A DNA stretch of 8,516 bases, from the NCBI GenBank assembly GCA_002422345.1, contig DIUL01000042.1:1-8516 (forward strand). The letters run 5' to 3'. Positions 1 to 6,660 of the stretch are shown one piece after another. How positions within the stretch are numbered: the stretch's first letter is position 1; the number at the start of each line of letters is the position of its first letter. Made by a program: the position numbers and the translations under genes. Source of the stretch: Acetobacteraceae bacterium UBA6159. GTDB lineage: Bacteria > Pseudomonadota > Alphaproteobacteria > Acetobacterales > Acetobacteraceae. A model generated the notes under the pieces. The model searched no databases. It was not told where the DNA came from and saw only the letters and a program-made list of their open reading frames with translations.

Positions 1-255
1 CCGTGCGGTCGTCGCACCGGTTACAATTAATCCACCCGGCTGCGGGCTGTAAGCCAATGCGGCAGTGAGTGCTGATCGCAACACCCGCCGGAATTCGTGC
101 CGGCCGGCCAAATCGACGCTTCTGGCGCGGCACGTTCGTCGATTCATAGGCGTTCAGCTTGCGGGAGCTGACCGAGGCGCCGTTACGGACTACGCGACGA
201 TGAATGGGACCAGATCAAGCTACGACCATTTCATTGCGTATTGTCGGTGGATGCT

Positions 256-555
256 GAGCACCTCGCCAACGCGACCCATTTTCAGCGCGTCCTCTTGAGC
301 CTCCATCCAGGCTTTCCCCGCGGCGGGGTCCGGAACGATGGTCTTCGCGGCCGCGCCCTGATACTCACAAACATGATAGAAATCGATCAAATAGCTGCCT
401 TGTACGCCGAACAGGTCGTTGCGGGCCTTCAGAACTTGAATGGCGGGATGCTCGCCTTTGCCAATCGAGGCTTCGGGCCTGCCTCGCTCCTCTGGGCTCA
501 GGCGGACGTTATACGCAGCGTGATCGCGGGAGGCACCGACCTCCGGCAGTTCCAG
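256..555 (-). pseudogene. Transposase fragment, probably ISKra4-like
   Basis: A minus-strand open frame contains a stretch that resembles the central/C-terminal part of ISKra4-type transposases. It includes the segment YLIDFYHVCEY followed by GAAAK, then KAWMEAQEDALKMGRVGEVL. From memory, the family has a similar DFYHxxEYL region followed by a helix rich in W/E/A/L. The part that normally precedes it, with a DGAPW-like motif, is not recognisable here, and the similarity stops near position 256, followed by an unrelated tail and a stop at 220. There is no sensible start: the open frame continues backwards into fumC only as an antisense shadow. I infer a dead fragment of an old insertion sequence. 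The family assignment is from memory of motifs and is only moderately sure; that it is a broken gene is surer. No inverted repeats were identified. Confidence 0.55.
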
Positions 556-556
556 T

Positions 557-563
557 AAGGGAG
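557..563 (+). promoter_or_regulatory. Ribosome binding site of fumC
   Basis: AAGGGAG lies eight bases before the ATG at 572, an optimal Shine-Dalgarno match and distance. It fixes the fumC start. It begins two bases after the end of the transposase fragment on the other strand, so any promoter for fumC must lie within or beyond that fragment. Confidence 0.75.
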
Positions 564-571
564 ACACCACG

Positions 572-1981
572 ATGGGTGACACCAGGATCGAAACCGACAG
601 CATGGGCGAAGTCGAGGTTCCCGCCGACAAGCTCTGGGGCGCACAGACACAACGTTCGCTGGAATACTTCAGCATCGGACAGGACCTGATGCCGCGCGAG
701 ATGATCGCAGCCTACGCGATATTGAAGCGATGCGCGGCGGTGGCAAACCAGGCCGGCGGCCGCTTGGACAAGCAGACGGGCGACCTGATCACGCGGGTCT
801 GCGACGAAATCCTCGCTGGCCAGCACCACGACATGTTCCCTTTGCACGTCTGGATGACCGGCAGCGGCACCCAGTTCAACATGAACGTCAACGAGGTGAT
901 CTCGAACCGCTGTTGCCAACTCGCAGGGACACCGCTCGGCAGCAAGACTCCGGTACATCCGAACGACCATGTGAACATGTCCCAATCGTCGAACGACAAC
1001 TTTCCATCGGCGATGCACATTGCCGCCGCCGTCAACACGAGGCAACGCCTGGCGCCCGCGGTGACGGCGCTGCGCGACGCGATCGCGGCAAAGGCGGCAG
1101 AGTGGGACGATATCGTCAAGATCGGCCGAACCCACATGCAGGACGCAACGCCGCTCACGCTCGGGCAGGAATGGTCGGGCTATGCCGGCATGCTGTCCGA
1201 TAACCTCGAACGGATCGAGGATGGGCTCAAGGGCGTCTATCGTCTTGCATTGGGCGGTACGGCGGTCGGTACGGGGATCAACGCGGCGCCTGGCTTCGCC
1301 GAAGCTGTCGCGGCCGAGATCGCCGGGTTCACCGGCCTGCCCTTCGCCAGCGCCCCCAACAAGTTCACCGTCCAGGGCGCACATGATGCATTGGTTCAAC
1401 TCTCGGGTACGCTGCGGACGCTGGCGGTCTCGCTCTACAAGATCGCCAACGACATCCGCCTGATGTCATGCGGCCCGCGCGCCGGTTTTGCCGAGTTGCT
1501 GATCCCGGAAAACGAGCCCGGCTCCTCGATCATGCCGGGCAAGGTCAATCCGACCCAGGCGGAAGCGCTGACGATGATCGCCGTCCAGGTCATGGCGAAC
1601 GATGTGGCGGTGGGCTTCGGCGGTGCCGGTGGCTATCTCGAGATGAATGTTTACAAGCCGCTGATGATCGCCAACACCGCGCAGTCGATCAACATTCTCA
1701 CCGACGGATGCACGAACTTCCGCAGGTTCCTGGTCGAGGGCACGCGCCCGAATCGGAAAAAGATAGCCGAATACGTGGAGCGCTCGCTCATGCTTGTGAC
1801 CGCGCTCGCGCCGGTCATCGGGTATGACAAAGCCTCGCAGATCGCGCATCATGCCCTGGAACACGATCTCACCCTTCGGCAGGCTGCACTGCAACTCGGG
1901 TTCGTTGACGCTCAGACCTTTGACCGGGTGGTCGATCCCGCGAAGATGGTGAAACCGTACGTTGCCACCGTAGATGTTTGA
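572..1981 (+). CDS. fumC: Class II fumarate hydratase (fumarase C)
   Basis: This cytoplasmic TCA-cycle enzyme reversibly hydrates fumarate to L-malate and, unlike class I fumarases, needs no iron-sulfur cluster. The protein is 469 aa, normal for the family. It matches E. coli FumC almost position for position: TGSGTQ at 96-101, the B-site HPND at 129-132, SSND at 139-142, GRTHMQDAT with the catalytic-site His at 188, and the superfamily signature GSSIMPGKVNP at 317-327 with Ser318, Lys324 and Asn326. The C-terminal small domain is present (SLMLVTAL, IGYDKA). Residue 102 is Phe where E. coli has Ser, and 136 is Met where E. coli has Lys. The start at 572 is supported by a strong ribosome binding site. 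The gene stands alone, with a transposase fragment before it and gene scraps after it; it converges on the permease. All active-site residues seem present, so I expect it to be functional. Argininosuccinate lyase and aspartase are unlikely given the close fit to FumC. Confidence 0.97.
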   Translation: MGDTRIETDSMGEVEVPADKLWGAQTQRSLEYFSIGQDLMPREMIAAYAILKRCAAVANQAGGRLDKQTGDLITRVCDEILAGQHHDMFPLHVWMTGSGTQFNMNVNEVISNRCCQLAGTPLGSKTPVHPNDHVNMSQSSNDNFPSAMHIAAAVNTRQRLAPAVTALRDAIAAKAAEWDDIVKIGRTHMQDATPLTLGQEWSGYAGMLSDNLERIEDGLKGVYRLALGGTAVGTGINAAPGFAEAVAAEIAGFTGLPFASAPNKFTVQGAHDALVQLSGTLRTLAVSLYKIANDIRLMSCGPRAGFAELLIPENEPGSSIMPGKVNPTQAEALTMIAVQVMANDVAVGFGGAGGYLEMNVYKPLMIANTAQSINILTDGCTNFRRFLVEGTRPNRKKIAEYVERSLMLVTALAPVIGYDKASQIAHHALEHDLTLRQAALQLGFVDAQTFDRVVDPAKMVKPYVATVDV

Positions 1982-2008
1982 ATGGGTTCCGCCGCGTAAG
2001 CGATCGAG

Positions 2009-2338
2009 TTGGCGGCAAGCAAGGGTTCCCGAACGTGGGCACTGCTGGCCGACCGGCCGGTCGCCTGGGGTTCGCCGCTGACGTACGGCCTTTGGCTCGG
2101 GGCCTCGGTCAGCCTCGCCCTGCATGTCGCATTCTGGTTGCAGCCCTCCCTGGCCATCAGCGTCGGCGTCATCCTGCTGATCCCTCTGTCATTGTCGTCG
2201 GTGCCGGCGGTGATCCGGGCCGGCAGGGCGTCGATCTCGGCCTTGCCCGCCATGAAGGCGGCCAGGGCGGATTCGTCGGTCTTCGGGGTGGTGGTCATCT
2301 GGTCCTTCATCCGTGGGGGGTTTGTTCTCTCCGCGTGA
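2009..2338 (+). pseudogene. Unidentified membrane-protein fragment
   Basis: An open frame begins with TTG at 2009, shortly after an in-frame TAA at 1997. Its first 55-60 codons have mostly G or C in the third position, as real genes here do, and encode two hydrophobic segments (about residues 24-42, TYGLWLGASVSLALHVAFW, and 47-62, SLAISVGVILLIPLSL). From about 2190 on, the frame merely runs antisense to another gene fragment and the protein-like character fades. I read it as a small membrane-protein piece fused to unrelated DNA. No family is recognised. A genuine small gene of 109 aa is possible but less likely. Confidence 0.3.
2206..2298 (-). pseudogene. N-terminal fragment of a small plasmid-type protein
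   Basis: A minus-strand ATG at 2298 is preceded by AAGGA four bases upstream, a good ribosome binding site. The first about 31 residues (starting MTTTPKTDES, with AAFMAGKAEIDAL at 13-25) look like the N-terminus of a small hypothetical protein that I recall from alphaproteobacterial plasmids and islands, where it is followed by a segment containing DHFG. That continuation is missing: after about ITAG the frame runs on without familiar sequence into antisense fumC, ending at 1912. I infer truncation near 2200 by the rearrangement that also brought in the + strand fragment facing it. Function is unknown. Confidence 0.4.
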
Positions 2339-2479
2339 TGGACCATTCGCGCTGGGGTCGCCGGGAGCCAAGCGCGTTCTACGATCATTTCGTTGGTGAA
2401 TTTCGGAATTTTTGATCATCTCTTTACGTCGGCCACCGGGTCACGCGGGCCTATGGTCCAACCCGTCGATATGGCCGCA

Positions 2480-4261
2480 TCAAGTCAAAGGCCAAAAGAC
2501 ACTCAGAAGGCCGGTGGCGACGACGAGAACAATGACCGAAAGTGGAAGACCCAGGCGCCAGTAATCGCCAAATCGATAGCCTCCCGGCCCCAGCACAAGG
2601 GTGTTGCACTGGTGACCAATGGGCGTGAGAAAGTCACACGCGCAACCAATTGCCACTGCCATCAGAAACGGATCCGGATTCAGGCCCAGCTTGGTAGCAA
2701 GGCTTGCCGCGATTGGCGCCATGATCAGCGCGGTGGCAGCATTGTTGAGGAATGGGGTAAGCCCCATGGCGGCCGCCATCACAAGCGCCACCGCTCCTAT
2801 CGGCGGTAGCATGCCAGCCGCGGTAGCAAGCCCCCCCGCGATCAACTCGGCGCCACCGGTTGATGCGACAGCGTCGCTGATCGGGATCAGGCAAGCAAGC
2901 AAGACAAGGATCGGCAGATCGATTGCTTCGTACGCCTCCCGCAAGGTCAGAATCCCGAGCAGCACGGCCAGAACCGCGGCACCGAAGAACGCCGCGGTGA
3001 CGGGGACAAGTTTGGTCGCCACCAGCGCCATAACCACGGCCAGTAGGATCAGTGGAAGGTAGTCGCGCCGCGGCTCACCGAGACGCGTGGCACGATCGAC
3101 CAGCGGCAGACAGCCCAACTCTCTGAGAGTATCTGGCATTGTCTCGGCCGCACCCTGCAGTGCCAAGACGTCCCCGGCGCGAAAGCGGATCTCCCGCAGG
3201 CGCGTTTCGATAGTCTGCCCGCGTCGAGCGATGGCGAGCACGTTAAGGCCGTGGGTGTCACGGAGCCGCAGCCTCTCGAGCGAAGATCCCACCAAGGTGG
3301 AACCCGCCATGACGACAGCTTCCGTCACGGTGATCTGCTCGGGGGACAGTTCCTTGGCCGGTCCTTTATCGGCGCCAAGGAGTTCCAAATGCGCCTCCGC
3401 AACGATCTCCTGTAGCGGGTGCGGGTTGCTCCGAAGCACCAGCAGATCATTGGCGAAGATCGTCCAGTGGCCGGCGGGGACGTATCGGTGACCCCCCTCA
3501 CGGACGATCGCAACGACTTCCACGTCCCCTTCGGCAAGCGCCTCGAATTCGGTGACGGTCTTGCCCACCATGGGCGTGTCGGCTGGTAAACGTGCTTCGG
3601 AGAGGTAGGGATGAACCTCAAACGCATTGGCAGCCGTTGTCGCACCGGTGCGGTCAAATGGCAGCAATCGCCAACCGACCGCCAGGAATGCCAATGCGAC
3701 AGCCGAAACTCCTAGACCCACTGGTGTAAAATCGAACATGCCGAACGGCGTGCCGGTGAGGTCCGCGCGCACGCGTGCGACCAGGATATTGGGCGAGGTA
3801 CCAACCAGGGTGACGAGCCCGCCGACGAGGGAGCCGAACGCCATAGGCATCAGCAACGCGGAAGGCGGCGTTTTGCTGCGCCGTGCGAGTTCCAGCGCAA
3901 CGGGCAGGAAGATCGCCAGGGCCCCGATGTTCTTCATGAGAGTCGACAGGAGAGTCACACCCGCTGTCAGAACAATCACGCGCGCGCCCGTGCTTTGCAT
4001 GTGCGGCCCGAGGTATCGAATCCCCCGTCCGATCAAGCCTGACTTTCCCACCGCCGCGCTGAGCACCAGCGCGGACGCAATGATGATGACGACGTCATCG
4101 CTGAAGCCGTTGAAGGCCTGATCAAGCGGCACCACCCCGGCGAGCATGGCGGCTACAAGCCCAAGCAGCGCCACAAGATCGTAGCGAATGCGGTCCCAGA
4201 TAAAGAGGGCCACCATTGCCAGCAGAATGGCGAAAACCAGACTTTGAGGGATAGTCGGCAT
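2480..4261 (-). CDS. SLC13/DASS-family permease with two RCK_C domains
   Basis: A predicted inner-membrane, ion-coupled anion transporter of 593 aa. The layout is typical of bacterial SLC13 permeases with an internal regulatory insert: an N-terminal hydrophobic half (about 1-200) with FNGFSDD, the KN pair in STLMKNIGALAIFLP (about 110-111) and the binding-loop motif GTSPN (154-158); two cytoplasmic RCK_C/TrkA-C domains (about 215-295 and 300-385); then a second hydrophobic half with LNNAATALIMAP (about 505-516) and TPIGHQCNTL (546-555), the pseudo-symmetric partner of the first loop. Family members carry sulfate, di- or tricarboxylates or other anions; the sequence does not settle the substrate. 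The nearby fumarase makes a C4-dicarboxylate worth testing but is not proof. I chose the ATG at 4261 because family proteins begin just before the first helix and a weak CGGA lies upstream; an ATG at 4276 would add five residues and lacks a ribosome binding site. The gene converges on fumC and is about 275 bases downstream of opgH on the same strand, so it probably has its own promoter. The frame is intact. Confidence 0.9.
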   Translation of the reverse strand: MPTIPQSLVFAILLAMVALFIWDRIRYDLVALLGLVAAMLAGVVPLDQAFNGFSDDVVIIIASALVLSAAVGKSGLIGRGIRYLGPHMQSTGARVIVLTAGVTLLSTLMKNIGALAIFLPVALELARRSKTPPSALLMPMAFGSLVGGLVTLVGTSPNILVARVRADLTGTPFGMFDFTPVGLGVSAVALAFLAVGWRLLPFDRTGATTAANAFEVHPYLSEARLPADTPMVGKTVTEFEALAEGDVEVVAIVREGGHRYVPAGHWTIFANDLLVLRSNPHPLQEIVAEAHLELLGADKGPAKELSPEQITVTEAVVMAGSTLVGSSLERLRLRDTHGLNVLAIARRGQTIETRLREIRFRAGDVLALQGAAETMPDTLRELGCLPLVDRATRLGEPRRDYLPLILLAVVMALVATKLVPVTAAFFGAAVLAVLLGILTLREAYEAIDLPILVLLACLIPISDAVASTGGAELIAGGLATAAGMLPPIGAVALVMAAAMGLTPFLNNAATALIMAPIAASLATKLGLNPDPFLMAVAIGCACDFLTPIGHQCNTLVLGPGGYRFGDYWRLGLPLSVIVLVVATGLLSVFWPLT

Positions 4262-4412
4262 GTAAGGTCCGATCATGGGGAGAATACGCGAAACATGCGA
4301 GCGCAGCTACGGTTGTCGTGACTTGCGGTCTTTGTTTTGTATGTCGTCATTTCCGGGGGCCGACGACCTCGATCATCTGGGCGCCTGCCCGATTTCCAGG
4401 CCGCAGCCTCTG

Positions 4413-4510
4413 GCCACGGCTGAATTCACCACCTTGCAGCTGCGTCTGATCAAGATCCCGGCGCGTGTCATGGCGACCGCCAGCCGGGTACGGGTCGCAT
4501 TTGCAGCAGG
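4413..4510 (+). pseudogene. C-terminal scrap of an IS1380-type transposase
   Basis: On the + strand, the frame reading ATAEFTTLQLRLIKI followed by PARVMATASRVRVAFAAG resembles the conserved C-terminal segment of IS1380-family DDE transposases, which as I recall it reads roughly TLRLRLLKIAARV, then a basic stretch ending in LAFAAACPE. The similarity starts near 4413 and breaks off at 4510, before the usual end of the protein; neither the catalytic core nor an N-terminus is present in the window. It fills part of the gap between the permease and opgH and stops 26 bases from the opgH stop codon. I infer the remains of an insertion whose other parts were deleted. The assignment rests on one short motif from memory, so confidence is moderate. 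Confidence 0.5.
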
Positions 4511-4536
4511 CCATACCAGCGGAGTTGGGCGACAGC

Positions 4537-6660
4537 CTATTCAGTGCAGGACGCCATCTGCTCCAGCCGCGTGAGCGCCGCCGCATTGCCCAGGCAGGCC
4601 ATCCGTTCCGCCTGGGTCAGCAGGCCCCACCCGTCCGTCAGGTTTTTCGCTTCCTCCAGCTTCGCGCATCCCATCAGCAAGGAGGCATCGAGCGGGTCAA
4701 TGCCCCTGCGACGCGCCGGGGGCAGCATCTGCACATGCGCGTGCATAAGGTCGGGATCGCGCAACAGCCGCACCACGCCGCCGTCTGCCTCCGCCCGATC
4801 ATGGAATGCTTCGGCCCTCGCCAGTACCATGGGCGGCCTCGCTTCCTCAGGCGTGCGCAGAAGGCCGAGGCGGAGGAACGCCTGGCCGATGTCGCGGCGG
4901 GCGGTGATGGTAGCCAGCGGGATCGAGAGAACGAGGCCGAGCACGACGGGGAGCATCCAGAGCGCGAGGTGGAGGGAGACGGCGTAGGAGGCGCCTCCCA
5001 GGGCCAGACCTAGGATCGTGTGGCGGCGATACAGGCGGATCGCCTCGCGCGGCGGCAGGGACCCGTCGTCGCGGCGTTGCGCGTGCCAGCCGGAGTCGCG
5101 GCCCAGCAGGATCGACGCCACGTCCACCGTCTGTGTGATCATCGCCACCGGTGCGAGCAGGCCGGCGATGATCGTCTCCACGACTACGCCCCCCAGCAGG
5201 CGCAACGGGCCGCCGCAGCCCCGCCTGTCCACGGGGCGCAGCAGGACCGTGATCGCGCCAAGCAGCTTCGGCAGCAGCAGAAGCCCCATGGTGGCGATGA
5301 ACACCCACATCGCGCGGACGGGATCGATCACCGGCCATTGCGGAAACAGCGTCCGCCCGCCGTCGGGGAAGTAGTCCGGGATCACGAAGCGCGCCTGCAA
5401 CGCGACCAGCACCCCTGTGAGCAGGAACAGGAGCCAGAGCGGGGCCGTCACGTAAGACCCGATCCCCGTGAGCAGGTGCATGCGGCTGACCCAGTGCAGC
5501 CCACGCGCCGGCAGGACCGCCGCATGCTGAAGGTTGCCCTGGCACCAGCGACGGTCGCGGAGCGCCACATCGGCCAGCGACGGTGGTCCCTGCTCATAGC
5601 TGCCCGCCAGCGCGGGGATCATGTGCACGGCCCAATTGCCGCGCCGGATCAGGGCCGCCTCGACGAAATCGTGGCTCAAGATATGTCCGCCGAACGGTCT
5701 GGGACCCCGGAGTTCCGGCAGGCCGGCCTGTTCGGCGAACGCCCGCGTGCGGATCATCGCATTGTGGCCCCAGTAGTTCCCTTCGGCGCCATGCCACCAA
5801 GCCAGGCCATGCGCGATGACCGGGCCGTAGACCCGGCCCGCGAATTGCTGAAGCCGAGCGAACAGGGTCACGCCGCCGGTGATGACAGGCAGGGTCTGGA
5901 GGAGGCCGATGCCCGGGTCCGCTTCCAGCGCCGCGGCAAGGCGCACCAGCAGCGCGCCCTCCATCACGCTGTCCGCGTCCAGGATCAGGAACCGCGGATA
6001 GGCGCCACCGAAGCGCGCCACCCAGTCGGCGATGTTGCCAGCCTTCCGTGCCGTGTTCTTCGGCCGGTGGCGGTAGAACAGACGCGGCGCCTCGGCGGCA
6101 CGGGCGCGCAGGGAGAGGAACGCCGCCTCCTCCGCGATCCAGGTATCGGGGTCGTTCGTGTCGCTCAGGATGAAGATATCGAATTGGTCGCCTGAACCGG
6201 TCTCGCGCAGCGATTCGTGGATTGCCGCCAGCCCGGCCATGACACGGGCCGGATCCTCGTTGTAGCAGGGCATCAGCAGCGCCGTGCGGCCCGTCGTCGG
6301 CTGGTCGGCGTCCTGCACCGGCCAGCGCCCGCCACCGGCCAGCATCGAGGCGAACCCGGCGAGCGCGCTGGTGAACGACAGCGCGACCCAGGCGAACAGC
6401 GGCAGGAACAGCAGCAGGATGAGCACGGCAAGCGGTGTCAGCCCGTGGACTGCAAGCACGAGCTGCATCTCGTGCGTGGCAAAGGCGGTCATCGCCGCCG
6501 CCCCGCCGATCACCGCCAGCCGCCGCCAGGCGATTCCAGGGGGAGAGGACGGAAGGCGGCGGAGCGTCCCCGGGGCCTTCGACAGCGACTGCACGGGCAT
6601 CGCCAGCGGCGATTCCTCGGGCAGCGCGCGGAATCTCGTTCCGATCAGCCCGATGTCCAT
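4537..6660 (-). CDS. opgH: Glucans biosynthesis glucosyltransferase OpgH (MdoH)
   Basis: This inner-membrane family 2 glycosyltransferase uses UDP-glucose to build the linear beta-1,2-glucan backbone of osmoregulated periplasmic glucans and passes it across the membrane. The 707 aa protein has two N-terminal membrane segments (about 48-66 and 74-104), a cytoplasmic GT2 domain (about 125-380) and further membrane segments near 400-424, 450-472, 490-512 and 548-585, ending in a cytoplasmic tail. GT2 motifs are visible: LMPCYNED (129-136), SDTND (166-170), the metal/UDP-binding DAD (228-230), the acidic HDFVEA (330-335) and the QxxRW-type RDRRWCQGNLQH (368-379). It is shorter than the E. coli protein (847 aa), mainly at the termini. 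The ATG at 6660 overlaps the end of opgG by 16 bases, which suggests translational coupling; a GGAG lies 14 bases upstream, farther than ideal. An upstream extension of the frame within opgG is a shadow. Met21 (6600) is an alternative start but lacks a better ribosome site. Confidence 0.95.
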   Translation of the reverse strand: MDIGLIGTRFRALPEESPLAMPVQSLSKAPGTLRRLPSSPPGIAWRRLAVIGGAAAMTAFATHEMQLVLAVHGLTPLAVLILLLFLPLFAWVALSFTSALAGFASMLAGGGRWPVQDADQPTTGRTALLMPCYNEDPARVMAGLAAIHESLRETGSGDQFDIFILSDTNDPDTWIAEEAAFLSLRARAAEAPRLFYRHRPKNTARKAGNIADWVARFGGAYPRFLILDADSVMEGALLVRLAAALEADPGIGLLQTLPVITGGVTLFARLQQFAGRVYGPVIAHGLAWWHGAEGNYWGHNAMIRTRAFAEQAGLPELRGPRPFGGHILSHDFVEAALIRRGNWAVHMIPALAGSYEQGPPSLADVALRDRRWCQGNLQHAAVLPARGLHWVSRMHLLTGIGSYVTAPLWLLFLLTGVLVALQARFVIPDYFPDGGRTLFPQWPVIDPVRAMWVFIATMGLLLLPKLLGAITVLLRPVDRRGCGGPLRLLGGVVVETIIAGLLAPVAMITQTVDVASILLGRDSGWHAQRRDDGSLPPREAIRLYRRHTILGLALGGASYAVSLHLALWMLPVVLGLVLSIPLATITARRDIGQAFLRLGLLRTPEEARPPMVLARAEAFHDRAEADGGVVRLLRDPDLMHAHVQMLPPARRRGIDPLDASLLMGCAKLEEAKNLTDGWGLLTQAERMACLGNAAALTRLEQMASCTE

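Noticed and set aside
509..1399. 296-codon - strand open frame inside fumC
   Set aside because: Antisense to an intact fumC; the composition is Arg/His/Val-rich with no family features.
1982..2020. Possible terminator hairpin after fumC (CCGCC paired with GGCGG)
   Set aside because: The stem is only about five base pairs with a long loop and no T-run follows, so it is not convincing.
2430..2479. Possible terminator after the permease
   Set aside because: GGCC-containing inverted pieces do not form a long perfect stem, and on the permease strand an A-run rather than a T-run follows.
5020..6195. 391-codon + strand open frame within opgH
   Set aside because: Antisense shadow of opgH, with an improbable composition full of Arg, Gln and His and no recognisable motif.
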